Origin: Dyella_B sp035508595
GTDB taxonomy: Bacteria > Pseudomonadota > Gammaproteobacteria > Xanthomonadales > Rhodanobacteraceae
Length of the DNA stretch: 64,000 bases
Assembly (NCBI GenBank): GCA_035508595.1
Contig: DATJMR010000084.1
Location: forward strand, 1-64,000
Direction: 5' to 3'
Part shown: positions 55,429 to 64,000 of the stretch, piece after piece
Layout of the letters: every line of letters starts with the position of its first letter
How positions within the stretch are numbered: the stretch's first letter is position 1
Translations under genes and position numbers: made by a program
The notes under the pieces: generated by a model
Told to the model about the DNA's origin: nothing
What the model saw: only the letters and a program-made list of their open reading frames with translations
Databases searched by the model: none

Positions 55429-57039
55429 ATGCCCGCACCTGCCGTCACGCCCATCCGCCGCGCTCTGATCAGCGTCTCGGACAAGACTGGACTGATCGAT
55501 CTGGGTCGGCGCCTGGCGGCGGCCAAGGTAGAGCTGCTCTCCACCGGCGGCAGCGCCAAAGCCCTGCGCGACGCAGGTATTGCAGTGATGGACGTCAGCG
55601 AGGTCACCGGCTTCCCCGAGATCATGGACGGCCGAGTCAAGACGCTGCATCCCAAGGTTCACGGCGGTCTGCTGGGCCGCCGGGGCACCGACGATGCGGT
55701 GATGGCCGAGCTTGGCATTGCGCCCATCGATCTGCTGGTGCTGAACCTGTATCCGTTCGAAGCCACCGTTGCCAAGCCGGACTGCACGCTGGAACAGGCG
55801 ATCGAGAACATCGATATCGGCGGCCCGGCGATGCTGCGCTCCGCCGCCAAGAATTGGAACGATGTCGGCGTACTCACTTCTCCCGATCAATACGAAGACG
55901 CGCTCGCCGAAATCGAACGGCAAGGCGGCCTCAGCCGTGCAACGCGCTTCAAGCTTTCCGTGGCGGCCTTCAATCGCGTGTCGAACTACGATGGCGCAAT
56001 CAGCGATTACTTGTCGGGTCTCAAGCTCAATGATGCGCAAGACGCCATCACCGGCCACGAAGCATTTCCGGAGCAGGTCAACAGTCGCTTCGTGAAACTG
56101 ATGGATCTGCGCTACGGCGAAAACCCGCATCAGCAAGCGGCGTTCTATCGCGATCTGTATCCCGCGCCGGGCACGCTGGCGACATTCCGCCAACGTCAAG
56201 GCAAAGAGCTGTCGTTCAACAACATCGCCGATTCGGATGCCGCGTGGGAATGCGTACGCAGCTTCTCCAAGCCGGCTTGCGTGATCGTCAAGCACGCCAA
56301 TCCGTGCGGCGTGGCGGTGAGCTTGGAGGGCATCGGCCGCGCTTACGATCTCGCTTACCAGACCGACCCCACCTCGGCGTTCGGCGGCATCATCGCTTTC
56401 AATCGCGATGTCGACGGCGATACCGCACGCGCCATTGTCGAACGCCAGTTTGTGGAAGTCGTGCTGGCGCCGGGCTATGCCGACGATGCGTTGAAGGCTT
56501 TTGCCAAAAAGACCAATGTGCGCGTGCTGGAAATTCCGGCGCCCGCTTCGGGCGATCTCAGCCAGGCTCACCCCGGCAACGACTCGCGCCGTGTGGGTTC
56601 GGGCTTGTTGATCCAGACGGCGGATCGCGGCATGGTCGCAGCGTCGGATCTGAAGATCGTCACGCGCCGCGCACCGACGCAGGCGCAAATCGACGATCTG
56701 ATCTTCGCCTGGAAAGTGGCGAAGTACGTGAAGAGCAATGCCATCGTCTACGCACGCGATCGGCAAACGATCGGCATCGGCGCAGGCCAGATGAGCCGCG
56801 TCTACAGCGCGCGCATCGCCGGCATCAAAGCCGCCGACGAGAAGCTGGAGGTACGCGGCTCGGTAATGGCATCCGACGCCTTTTTCCCATTCCGCGACGG
56901 TATCGACGCTGCCGCTGCCGCAGGTATTGCCGCCGTGATTCAGCCTGGCGGCTCGATGCGCGACGCGGAAGTCATCGCCGCGGCGGATGAGCACGACATG
57001 GCGATGGTCTTTACCGGCATGCGTCACTTCCGCCATTGA
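55429..57039 (+). CDS. purH: Bifunctional AICAR transformylase/IMP cyclohydrolase
   Basis: PurH catalyses the last two steps of IMP synthesis: formylation of AICAR and ring closure. The 536-residue product has the N-terminal cyclohydrolase (MGS-like) domain with ALISVSDKTGLIDLGRRLA, STGGSAKAL, DGRVKTLHPKVHGGLL and NLYPFEATVA. The C-terminal transformylase domain has DLRYGENPHQQAAFY, KHANPCGVAVS and SDAFFPFRDGID. The ATG at 55429 with GGAAG 5 bases upstream is preferred over the upstream TTG at 55402, which lies only 3 bases past the TATAAT. Confidence 0.97.
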   Translation: MPAPAVTPIRRALISVSDKTGLIDLGRRLAAAKVELLSTGGSAKALRDAGIAVMDVSEVTGFPEIMDGRVKTLHPKVHGGLLGRRGTDDAVMAELGIAPIDLLVLNLYPFEATVAKPDCTLEQAIENIDIGGPAMLRSAAKNWNDVGVLTSPDQYEDALAEIERQGGLSRATRFKLSVAAFNRVSNYDGAISDYLSGLKLNDAQDAITGHEAFPEQVNSRFVKLMDLRYGENPHQQAAFYRDLYPAPGTLATFRQRQGKELSFNNIADSDAAWECVRSFSKPACVIVKHANPCGVAVSLEGIGRAYDLAYQTDPTSAFGGIIAFNRDVDGDTARAIVERQFVEVVLAPGYADDALKAFAKKTNVRVLEIPAPASGDLSQAHPGNDSRRVGSGLLIQTADRGMVAASDLKIVTRRAPTQAQIDDLIFAWKVAKYVKSNAIVYARDRQTIGIGAGQMSRVYSARIAGIKAADEKLEVRGSVMASDAFFPFRDGIDAAAAAGIAAVIQPGGSMRDAEVIAAADEHDMAMVFTGMRHFRH

Positions 57040-57051
57040 TACGGCTCCACC

Positions 57052-57077
57052 CTCCCCTACTGCACGCAGTAGGGGAG
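57052..57077. terminator. Hairpin between convergent purH and symporter genes
   Basis: CTCCCCTACTGC (57052-57063) and GCAGTAGGGGAG (57066-57077) form a perfect 12-base inverted repeat with only 2 bases between the arms. No T tract lies on either side. It probably marks the shared 3' end of the two transcripts. Confidence 0.55.
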
Positions 57078-57090
57078 CAACACACGCACG

Positions 57091-58101
57091 TTATTCGATG
57101 GCCAGCATCTTGGTCTGGGATGACTTGCGTTTAGGCGACTGCGCGCGCTGCGCATAGCGCCGTGCCAGCACCGCGCATACCATCAACTGCATTTGATGAA
57201 ACAGCATGATAGGCAGCACGATCATGCCCAACGCATGCGCCGGAAACAGCACGTTCGCCATCGGCACGCCGCTGGCCAAGCTTTTTTTGGAACCGCAGAA
57301 CACGACGGTGATTTCGTCTTCGCGGCTGAAACCCAACGCACGCGAGCCATAACGCGTCGCCAGCAAGGCAAGAGCCAGCAAGATCGCGTTAACCACCAAC
57401 AATCCGCCCAATACGGATAGCGGAAGCTGCTTCCACAACCCTTGCAACACCGCGGCACTGAACGCCGTGTACACGACAAGCAAGATGGACCCCTGATCGA
57501 CGAAACCGATCAACGGGCGATGGCGTTGCACCCAGCCACCGATCCGGCGTTGCGCAATCTGCCCTGCCACGAACGGCACCAACAGCTGCAACACTATGTC
57601 GCCCACCGCATGCCACGACATCGCGCCCTGCCCATGCGCCTGCACGACCAAACCCGTCAGCAGCGGCGTGACGACGATGCCGATCAAACTGGATGCCGAC
57701 GCGGAACAAACGGCCGCCGAAACGTTGCCGCGCGCGATGGAGGTAAACGCGATCGACGACTGCACGGTCGACGGCAACGTGCATAGAAACAAGATGCCTA
57801 CGTAAAGCCCCGGCGTCACCAGCGGCATCAACAGCGGTTTCAACAGCAAGCCCAGCAGCGGAAACAACGCGAACGTGCTGGCCATGACAACCAGGTGCAA
57901 GCGCCAGTTGGTGATGCCCGCGATCACGGCCTCACGCGACAACTTGGCGCCGTGCAGAAAGAACAACAGCGCTATCGCCAGATTCGTAAGCCACTCAAAC
58001 ACCGTCGCGGCGGCCCCGCGACACGGCAGAAGACTGGCCACGGTCACCGTGCCGATCAAGCAGAGCGTGAAATTGTCAGGAAGAAAACGACGCAGAGACA
58101 T
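57091..58101 (-). CDS. Bile acid:sodium symporter (SBF-like) family protein
   Basis: A 336-residue inner-membrane protein with about ten hydrophobic segments, matching the SBF-like branch (YfeH/ASBT-type fold). It shows WLTNLAIALLFFLHGAKLSR, CTLPSTVQSSIAFTSIARGN (the discontinuous helix motif) and VFCGSKKSLASGVPMANVLF (the second crossover). The substrate is probably an organic anion; bile acids are only the founder substrate. It diverges from a LysR-type gene across 92 bases, which suggests that regulator controls it. Confidence 0.9.
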   Translation of the reverse strand: MSLRRFLPDNFTLCLIGTVTVASLLPCRGAAATVFEWLTNLAIALLFFLHGAKLSREAVIAGITNWRLHLVVMASTFALFPLLGLLLKPLLMPLVTPGLYVGILFLCTLPSTVQSSIAFTSIARGNVSAAVCSASASSLIGIVVTPLLTGLVVQAHGQGAMSWHAVGDIVLQLLVPFVAGQIAQRRIGGWVQRHRPLIGFVDQGSILLVVYTAFSAAVLQGLWKQLPLSVLGGLLVVNAILLALALLATRYGSRALGFSREDEITVVFCGSKKSLASGVPMANVLFPAHALGMIVLPIMLFHQMQLMVCAVLARRYAQRAQSPKRKSSQTKMLAIE

Positions 58102-58193
58102 GGCTGGAACACCACGAGAAGGACCGTAACAGCGCTATTACAATCGAGCCCTATTGATAAATCAAATCACTTTATTGTATCTATTGATTCATT

Positions 58194-59096
58194 ATGGGTA
58201 TGAATATCAGCTTGCGGCAGCTACGGGTGTTTCTCGGCGTGGCGCAGCAGCGCCATTTCCGTCGCGCCGCGGAGCATCTGCATCTCAGCCAGCCCGCCGT
58301 AAGCCGGCACATCGCCGAGCTGGAAGCCGAGCTCGGCGTGCGCCTGTTCGACCGAAGCACCCGCGAGGTGATTCCCACCGAGGCTGGACGCTATCTGGAA
58401 AGCGCCATCGAACGCGTGCTGGACGAACTCGAAGGCGTGCTGGAACACGTGCACTCCGAAGGCGAGCGGCGACGCGGAAAAATTCGCATCGCATCCGTGC
58501 CTACGTTGTCGGCGAGCCTTATGCCCGCCTGCATTGCCGACTGCGCACGCGAATATCCCGAACTTGCCATCCAGCTGCACGATCAAACGCAAACGCTGGT
58601 CCTCGATAGCGTGCGCGGGGGCGAAGTGGATTTCGGCATAGCGATCGACCCGCCGGAAGCGGGCGATTTTGATAGCGAGATCATCATGCGCGATCCGTTC
58701 TGCCTGGCCTGTCGCACCGATCACCCGCTCGCGCGGCACAAAACCGTGCCTTGGAAAAAATTGCAGGGCCAGCGGCTCATCTTGCTGGACTATTCCTCCG
58801 GCAGCCGCCGCCTGATCGACCAGATCCTGCAAAAGCAGGGCGTTGAAGCGCATGTCGTGCAGCAGACAGGCCACACGCATACGGCGTTCCGCATGGTGGA
58901 AGCGGGGCTCGGCGTGACGGTAACGCCCGCACTGTCATCGCCGCCGCCGACACTCGCGGTACGACGACTCACGCCCACCGAACAACGCGCCGTCACCCTC
59001 ATCCACCGACGTCAGCGTTCACTGTCGCCATTGGCCGCCCTGGCCTGGAACCGATTGCGCGAATTGGCGGCCCAAGGCGCGCTCACGTCGTATTGA
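58194..59096 (+). CDS. LysR-family transcriptional regulator
   Basis: A 300-residue LysR protein: winged helix SLRQLRVFLGVAQQRHFRRA and HLSQPAVSRHIAELEAELGV, then the linker helix and a type 2 periplasmic-binding-like effector domain (GKIRIASVPTLSASLMPACI, VDFGIAIDPPEAGDFDSEII). The divergent gap to the symporter is AT-rich and holds TTGATAAATCAA and TATTGATTCAT, candidate T-N11-A-type half-sites. Starts at 58194 and 58200 are both possible; neither has a clear ribosome-binding site. The effector is unknown. Confidence 0.92.
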   Translation: MGMNISLRQLRVFLGVAQQRHFRRAAEHLHLSQPAVSRHIAELEAELGVRLFDRSTREVIPTEAGRYLESAIERVLDELEGVLEHVHSEGERRRGKIRIASVPTLSASLMPACIADCAREYPELAIQLHDQTQTLVLDSVRGGEVDFGIAIDPPEAGDFDSEIIMRDPFCLACRTDHPLARHKTVPWKKLQGQRLILLDYSSGSRRLIDQILQKQGVEAHVVQQTGHTHTAFRMVEAGLGVTVTPALSSPPPTLAVRRLTPTEQRAVTLIHRRQRSLSPLAALAWNRLRELAAQGALTSY

Positions 59097-59109
59097 AGGC
59101 GGCCTCGGC

Positions 59110-59201
59110 GATGCTCCGAGCGATTCTACGTAGGCGACATGATGTTCATAAGTCCTGCGAACGGACAAAGCCAACACCTACGTAGAATTGATCAGAGCAT
59201 C
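59110..59201. repeat. 92-base inverted-repeat element (25-base arms)
   Basis: The left arm (59110-59134) ends ATTCTACGTAGG and the right arm (59177-59201) begins CCTACGTAGAAT. The two 25-base arms agree at 22 positions as inverted copies and enclose 42 bases. It sits between the LysR gene and the GST gene. It could be a short MITE or REP-like repeat, or a long stem-loop in the GST leader. No flanking direct duplication is obvious. Confidence 0.65.
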
Positions 59202-59237
59202 TCTAAGCTGCCGGAACCGCGGCGAGGAGCATGCGTC

Positions 59238-59948
59238 ATGCGCTACGAACTGTATTACTGGGCTGGCATTCAGGGTCGCGGAGAATACGTACGCTTGGCG
59301 CTGGAAGATGCCGGCGCCGATTACATCGATGTTGCACGGGAACGCGGCGACAACGCTCTGATGCCGTTTCTGCGCGGCAAGCAAGAGGGGCCGCTGCCCT
59401 TCGCGCCGCCCTTTCTCAAAGCGGGCCGCCTCTTGATCGCGCAAACGGCGGCGATTCTCGCTTACCTGGGCCCGCATCTAGGCTTGGTGCCCGGTGGACA
59501 AGCCGCCGAAATCTACGCGCAGCAACTGCAACTGACGATCGCCGATTTCGTGGTGGAAATCCACGACACGCACCACCCCATTGCCGCCAGCTTGTATTAC
59601 CAGAAGCAACGCGCCGCCGCGCTCAAACGCACGCAGGTCTTTCGCGATGAGCGCTTGCCTAGATTTCTCGATTACTTCGAAAACGTGGTCGATCGCGGCA
59701 ACGGCAGAACGGCATTGTCGCGCCACTCCTATGTCGATCTTTCGCTGTTTCAACTTGTCAGCGGACTGGACTATGCGTTTCCCAACACCATGCACAAGAT
59801 GCAAAAACGCATACCGCGTTTGCGCGCGTTGGCCGAACGCGTCGCCAAGCGACCGAATATCGCAGCGTACCTCGCATCCCCGCGACGCATTGCGTTCAAC
59901 GAGGACGGAATTTTCCGGCACTATCCCGAACTGGATTCCGTGCGCTGA
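59238..59948 (+). CDS. Glutathione S-transferase family protein
   Basis: A 236-residue GST-like protein. The N-terminal domain starts YELYYWAGIQGRGEYVRLAL, a Sigma/Mu-like pattern with an early tyrosine, and has LPFAPPFLKAGRLLIAQTAA in place of the usual Pro and Gln-Ser/Thr glutathione site. The helical C-terminal half contains LSRHSYVDLSLFQLVSGLDY. The ATG at 59238 is preferred because GAGGAG lies 8 bases upstream; the frame is open to 59139, but that runs through the inverted repeat. Substrate unknown. Confidence 0.85.
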   Translation: MRYELYYWAGIQGRGEYVRLALEDAGADYIDVARERGDNALMPFLRGKQEGPLPFAPPFLKAGRLLIAQTAAILAYLGPHLGLVPGGQAAEIYAQQLQLTIADFVVEIHDTHHPIAASLYYQKQRAAALKRTQVFRDERLPRFLDYFENVVDRGNGRTALSRHSYVDLSLFQLVSGLDYAFPNTMHKMQKRIPRLRALAERVAKRPNIAAYLASPRRIAFNEDGIFRHYPELDSVR

Positions 59949-59968
59949 GAACGCATTCCCGGCGCGCT

Positions 59969-60400
59969 TCAGAACAACGCGATCACCAGCGATCCCGCGA
60001 CGATCAGCACGCCGCCGATCAGCACCGGCCAACTTGGCTTCTCGCCCAATAGCAAAAGACCCAGCACGATCGCCATGGCAACGCTGAGTTTGTCGATCGG
60101 CGCGACTTTGCTCACCGGCCCAAGCTGCAACGCACGGTAGTAGCACAGCCACGAAAGCCCGGTGGCGATGCCCGAAAGCACCAGAAATACCCAGCTATGC
60201 CACGGCAGTCCGGAGGGTTTCGCCCATTCCGAACGCAAACTGAGAATGCCTGCGGTGACAAGAAGAATGACGATGGTGCGAATAAAGGTGGCGAGATTGG
60301 AATTGATGCCCGCCACGCCGAGCTTGCCGAAGAACGCCGTCAGCGCGGCGAAGAACGCCGAACCCAGGGCGAACAGCAGCCAACTTTCGCGCAAGTTCAT
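59969..60400 (-). CDS. Single-domain EamA/DMT-family membrane protein
   Basis: A 143-residue protein with about five hydrophobic helices, corresponding to one EamA repeat instead of the usual two: SWLLFALGSAFFAALTAFFG, FIRTIVILLVTAGILSL, SWVFLVLSGIATGLSWLCYY, then a conserved LQLGPVSKVAPIDKLSVAMA and VLIGGVLIVAGSLVIALF. Like small multidrug resistance proteins it probably works as a dimer. Substrate unknown. It lies just downstream of the DUF2782 gene (11-base gap) on the same strand. Confidence 0.85.
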   Translation of the reverse strand: MNLRESWLLFALGSAFFAALTAFFGKLGVAGINSNLATFIRTIVILLVTAGILSLRSEWAKPSGLPWHSWVFLVLSGIATGLSWLCYYRALQLGPVSKVAPIDKLSVAMAIVLGLLLLGEKPSWPVLIGGVLIVAGSLVIALF

Positions 60401-60411
60401 TCGCCGAGTTT

Positions 60412-60951
60412 TTACTGGCCGTTGTCTTCGGACGACGAGGCCGAGGCGGGTTTGCTATTGCCCCACTCCAGGACCTTGTACTCGACCGGCTTCACCCGCG
60501 TGCGGCTGACCGGATCGAACATGTTGCCGTTCTGGTCCACGTTGTACACCTGCTGCGGGCCGTGCTTGGGCGTCACCACCACCATGTACACGCGTCCGTT
60601 TTGACGGAATTCCTGGATGGTGTTCTCGCCTTGCTGGCGCACCGTCACATCCGGCGGCGGCTGACCGTTGGCATCGTGCTCGGATGCCGGTACGCCTGCC
60701 ACTTTCGGCACCGGAATGGGCTTGCCCGGCAGATGGCTCGGCTCCAGCTCCGCGGGGCTCGATACCGGCTTGCTACTGCTACTGCTTGCGGCAGCGGCCG
60801 GTTCCTTGGCGGGATTGACACCCGGATCGTTCAAGCCCGGCGGCGGCGGCGCCGGCGCGAACTGCGGCTTGGCGGATGAGGACGAGGACTGCGCAAAAAC
60901 CGACGAAGCGGCTAAAAACGAAACGGCAAGCAAGCTGGCGGCGTATTTCAT
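60412..60951 (-). CDS. DUF2782 domain-containing exported protein
   Basis: The 179-residue precursor has a signal peptide (KYAASLLAVSFLAASSVFA before QSSSS), a Ser/Pro-rich low-complexity linker with two serine runs, and the DUF2782 domain near the C-terminus (DVTVRQQGENTIQEFRQNGR, YMVVVTPKHGPQQVYNVDQ). The function is unknown, but genes of this family regularly adjoin polA, as here (divergent, 155-base gap). The ATG at 60951 has GAGG 9 bases upstream; the frame is open to 61113 but would overlap the polA start. Confidence 0.83.
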   Translation of the reverse strand: MKYAASLLAVSFLAASSVFAQSSSSSAKPQFAPAPPPPGLNDPGVNPAKEPAAAASSSSSKPVSSPAELEPSHLPGKPIPVPKVAGVPASEHDANGQPPPDVTVRQQGENTIQEFRQNGRVYMVVVTPKHGPQQVYNVDQNGNMFDPVSRTRVKPVEYKVLEWGNSKPASASSSEDNGQ

Positions 60952-61106
60952 GGCGATAGACCTCGTCAGGGCCTTCAAGCATAGCAGCGGGCGATTCGCC
61001 CGGCAGTGAACGGGAAGCGCAAGGCACGCAGAACGCGCGCCGCATCGCAAGGCGCTCGCACGCTCCATTTCCTCCCCGTCATCGTAGGTTCGACTAGAAT
61101 CGCCGG

Positions 61107-63863
61107 ATGCCAAAACTTACGCTCATCGACGGCTCGTCGTATCTGTATCGCGCCTTCCACGCGCTGCCGCCCCTTAGCAATGCCAGCGGCGAACCTACCG
61201 GCGCTTTGTTTGGCGTGGTCAACATGTTGCGCGCAACCTTGAAGGACAAGCCCGATTACGTGGCGTTCGTTTCCGACGCATCGGGCCCCACCTTCCGCAA
61301 CGTGCTGTACGACAAGTACAAGGCAAACCGCCCGCCGATGCCGGACGAATTGCGCGCGCAGATCGAACCGATGCTGGCGATCGTCGGCGCACTGGGCTTT
61401 CCGATTCTGCGTGTGAGCGGCGTGGAAGCCGACGATGTCATCGGCACACTCGCCACGCAAGCGCACGAGCACGGTATCGATGTGCTGATTTCCACCGGCG
61501 ACAAGGATCTCGCACAGTTGGTGCGCCCCGGCATCACGCTGATCAATACGATGACCAATGCCACCATGGACAGCGCCGCCGTGGTGGACAAGTTCGGCGT
61601 CAAACCGGAGCAGATCGTCGATTTCTTAAGTCTTACCGGTGACACGGTCGACAACGTGCCCGGCGTAACCAAATGCGGCCCGAAAACCGCGGCAAAATGG
61701 CTGGCCGAATACGGCACGCTCGATGGCGTGATCGCGCATGCCGACAAAGTTGGCGGCAAGATCGGCGAATACCTGCGCGAGGCGCTCCCGTCGCTGCCAC
61801 TGTCGCGCCAGCTGGTAACCATCAAGACCGATGTGCCGCTGGATGTCACCGTGCCGCAATTGATGCTGCGCGATCGCGATACCACCGCGCTGCGCGAGCT
61901 GTTCGCACGCTACGAATTCAAAGCGGCGCTGAAAGAGTTGGAGAACGCGGCGGCGAACGTCGCCGAACAGCAACCCGCTTCCGATACGGCCGCCATCCAG
62001 GTTATCGAGCCCTCGCGCATCGATATTTCGTCGCCATCGGTCGAGCTCGGCGCACCCGGGCGTTACGAACTGATCACCACGCAGGCACAGTTCGATCAGT
62101 GGCTGTCGCGCCTGCACGACGCGCCCCTGATCGCGTTCGACACGGAAACCACCAGCCTGGACGCGATGCAAGCGGATATCGTTGGCGTAAGTCTTTCGGT
62201 GCAACCCGGATACGCCTGCTATATCCCGCTCGGGCACGATTATCCCGGCGCACCGGCGCAACTTCCGCGCGACAAAGTGCTCGCCGCGCTCAAGCCGTTG
62301 CTCGAAGACCCCAAACGCCCCAAGGTAGGGCAACATGCCAAGTACGACATGAACATTCTGTCGCACTACGGTATCGCGGTGCAGGGTCTTAAGCACGACA
62401 CCATGCTGGAATCCTACGTGTGGAACGCGACGGCCACGCGTCACGATATGGATTCGCTGGCGAAAAAATACCTCGGCTACGACACGGTGAAGTACGAAGA
62501 AGTCGCCGGCAAGGGCGCCAAGCAGATTTCGTTCTCGCAGGTGGATCTGGATACGGCCTGCCGCTACGCCGCCGAAGATGCCGATGTCACTTTGCGTTTG
62601 CATCATGCGCTGTGGCCGCTGCTGGAAGGCGAGCCGAAGCTGCGCCGGGTTTACGAAGAAATCGAAATACCGCTCGTGCCCGTGCTCGCCAGCATGGAAC
62701 AACGCGGCGTGCTGATCGACGTCAACGAACTGCGCAAGCAGAGCCAGCAGCTAGGCAAGCGCATGCACGAGCTGCAGCAGGAAGCGTGGAAATCCGCCGG
62801 CCGCGAATTCAACCTCGAATCGCCCAAGCAATTGCAGGCGATCCTGTTCGACGAACTCGGCTTGCCGGCAAAGCTCAAGACGCCCACCGGACAACCTTCC
62901 ACCAACGAAGAAGCGCTGGAAGCCATCGCCGACGACCATCCGCTTCCGCGTTTGATCCTCCAATATCGCGGCTTGGCGAAACTGCGTTCCACCTACACGG
63001 AAAAGCTGGCCGAGATCGTCAATCCGCGCACCGGTCGCGTGCACACCAGCTATCACCAGGGCGCGGTGGCGACGGGGCGCATCTCTTCCAACGATCCGAA
63101 CCTGCAGAACATTCCGGTCCGTACCGAGGAAGGCCGACGCATCCGCCAGGCATTCATCGCACCGCAGGGCTGGCTGGTGATGGCCGCCGATTACTCGCAA
63201 ATCGAGTTGCGCATCATGGCCCATCTGTCGGGCGACGAAGGCTTGCTGCGCGCGTTCCACGAAGGTGGCGACATCCATCGCGCCACCGCCGCGGAAGTGT
63301 TCGGCCTGGAACCCGAGGCCGTCACCAACAACCAGCGCCGCGCCGCCAAAGCGATCAACTTCGGCTTGATGTACGGCATGAGCGCGTTCGGTCTGGCGCG
63401 ACAGCTTGGCGTCGATCGCGGCGAAGCCAGCGATTACATGGCGCGCTACTTCTCGCGCTATCCCGGCGTGCATGCCTTTATGGAAGCCACGCGCGAACGC
63501 GCGCATCGCGACGGCTATGTGGAAACGCTGTTCGGTCGTCGGTTGTATCTGGAAAATCTAAGCGCGCGCAATCAGGCCTTGCGCGCGGGTGCGGAACGCG
63601 CGGCCGTCAACGCACCCATGCAAGGCACGGCAGCCGACATTATCAAGCGCGCCATGATCGCCTTGTCCGCCTGGTTGAAAGATCACGACGACGAAGCACA
63701 CATGCTGATGCAGGTGCACGACGAACTGGTATTCGAAGTTCGCGCCGATGCCGTCGATACCGTGCGTGAGGCGATCCGCGAGCGCATGTCAGGGGCAGCC
63801 GAGCTACGCGTTCCATTGGTGGTGGATGTGGGCGTGGGCAAGAACTGGGACGAAGCGCATTGA
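61107..63863 (+). CDS. polA: DNA polymerase I
   Basis: PolA fills gaps and removes RNA primers in replication and repair. The 918-residue product has three intact domains. The 5'-3' exonuclease (about 1-290) has TLIDGSSYLYRAFHALPPL, VSGVEADDVIGTLA and STGDKDLAQLV. The 3'-5' exonuclease has FDTETTSLD (D345, E347). The polymerase has DPNLQNIPVRTEEGRRIRQAF, motif A DYSQIELR (D695), the O-helix RRAAKAINFGLMYGMSAFG and motif C VHDELVFEV (H871, D872). The 137 bases after its stop (to the window end) hold no recognisable gene. Confidence 0.98.
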   Translation: MPKLTLIDGSSYLYRAFHALPPLSNASGEPTGALFGVVNMLRATLKDKPDYVAFVSDASGPTFRNVLYDKYKANRPPMPDELRAQIEPMLAIVGALGFPILRVSGVEADDVIGTLATQAHEHGIDVLISTGDKDLAQLVRPGITLINTMTNATMDSAAVVDKFGVKPEQIVDFLSLTGDTVDNVPGVTKCGPKTAAKWLAEYGTLDGVIAHADKVGGKIGEYLREALPSLPLSRQLVTIKTDVPLDVTVPQLMLRDRDTTALRELFARYEFKAALKELENAAANVAEQQPASDTAAIQVIEPSRIDISSPSVELGAPGRYELITTQAQFDQWLSRLHDAPLIAFDTETTSLDAMQADIVGVSLSVQPGYACYIPLGHDYPGAPAQLPRDKVLAALKPLLEDPKRPKVGQHAKYDMNILSHYGIAVQGLKHDTMLESYVWNATATRHDMDSLAKKYLGYDTVKYEEVAGKGAKQISFSQVDLDTACRYAAEDADVTLRLHHALWPLLEGEPKLRRVYEEIEIPLVPVLASMEQRGVLIDVNELRKQSQQLGKRMHELQQEAWKSAGREFNLESPKQLQAILFDELGLPAKLKTPTGQPSTNEEALEAIADDHPLPRLILQYRGLAKLRSTYTEKLAEIVNPRTGRVHTSYHQGAVATGRISSNDPNLQNIPVRTEEGRRIRQAFIAPQGWLVMAADYSQIELRIMAHLSGDEGLLRAFHEGGDIHRATAAEVFGLEPEAVTNNQRRAAKAINFGLMYGMSAFGLARQLGVDRGEASDYMARYFSRYPGVHAFMEATRERAHRDGYVETLFGRRLYLENLSARNQALRAGAERAAVNAPMQGTAADIIKRAMIALSAWLKDHDDEAHMLMQVHDELVFEVRADAVDTVREAIRERMSGAAELRVPLVVDVGVGKNWDEAH

Positions 63864-64000
63864 TGGCCACCCGCCCCGGTTCTCTTCACTGCTAGAAGCC
63901 GGGCAAGTTCAGCGGATGCCTCGGCAGGTTGCGATCTTGCGAAGGGCACGTTTTTTCGATCTGAATCGCCGCTGACCATTTCCGATTTTTTAGTCCTGCC

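Noticed and set aside
63864..64000. Search for a gene start or RNA after polA
   Set aside because: No start codon with a ribosome-binding site, no hairpin/T-tract pair and no RNA pattern seen before the window ends.

Overview
The window reads as chromosomal DNA of a Gram-negative gammaproteobacterium, most likely Xanthomonadales (Lysobacterales) and plausibly Rhodanobacteraceae (Dyella/Luteibacter/Rhodanobacter-like). The basis is high GC in housekeeping genes, LPS core genes, a CIRCE-controlled groESL, and gene orders such as aroQ-accB-accC-prmA-DUF3426-fis-purH and DUF2782/polA. This placement rests on protein resemblance and gene order only; no database search was possible.

Layout. 1-7.5 kb: a low-GC gene whose product resembles class II (edema factor/ExoY/CyaA) nucleotidyl cyclase toxins, a DUF3224 gene divergent from an AraC regulator, thiC with a TPP riboswitch, and a TetR gene divergent from a small unknown gene. 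6.8-19.2 kb: envelope functions. These are an isoaspartate methyltransferase-like gene with tolC, then waaA, an LpxL-type acyltransferase, a polysaccharide deacetylase, three glycosyltransferases and an O-antigen ligase, followed by a zinc-binding protein, YceI, a RutE-like nitroreductase and an ELM1-family protein. 19.3-22.1 kb: glnE.

22.2-37.1 kb: an almost complete sulfate assimilation island. Uptake is sbp-cysT-cysW-cysA with an OprP/OprO-like porin just upstream on the same strand. Activation and reduction are cysJ-cysI-cysH and a fused Sat/CysC enzyme. Control is by CysB, siroheme for CysI is made by CysG, and a 1-Cys peroxiredoxin closes the block. The sbp, cysJ and cysG promoter regions share a TGGACGTC-centred element, partly arranged as tandem 8-mers like met boxes; a similar site precedes purH.

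37.3-50.3 kb: an LTA synthase/phosphoglycerol transferase-like enzyme, a BamE-like lipoprotein-fold protein, groESL (CIRCE plus a possible sigma-32 promoter), a class II aldolase, cutA, a secreted BP74-related protein, a MocR regulator divergent from a Nu-class GST, a DMT permease, and a dsbD with two N-terminal periplasmic domains followed by a TlpA-like thioredoxin. 50.4-57 kb: aroQ, accBC, prmA, a zinc-ribbon membrane protein, fis and purH. 57-64 kb: an SBF-type symporter divergent from a LysR gene, a GST, a single-domain DMT protein, a DUF2782 protein and polA.

No tRNA, rRNA, CRISPR array, phage or intact insertion sequence was recognised. Two short inverted-repeat elements (52838-52955 and 59110-59201) look like non-autonomous repeats. 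The most unusual items are the cyclase-like gene at the left edge, the shared sulfur-promoter element, the duplicated-domain DsbD and the secreted BP74-like protein.
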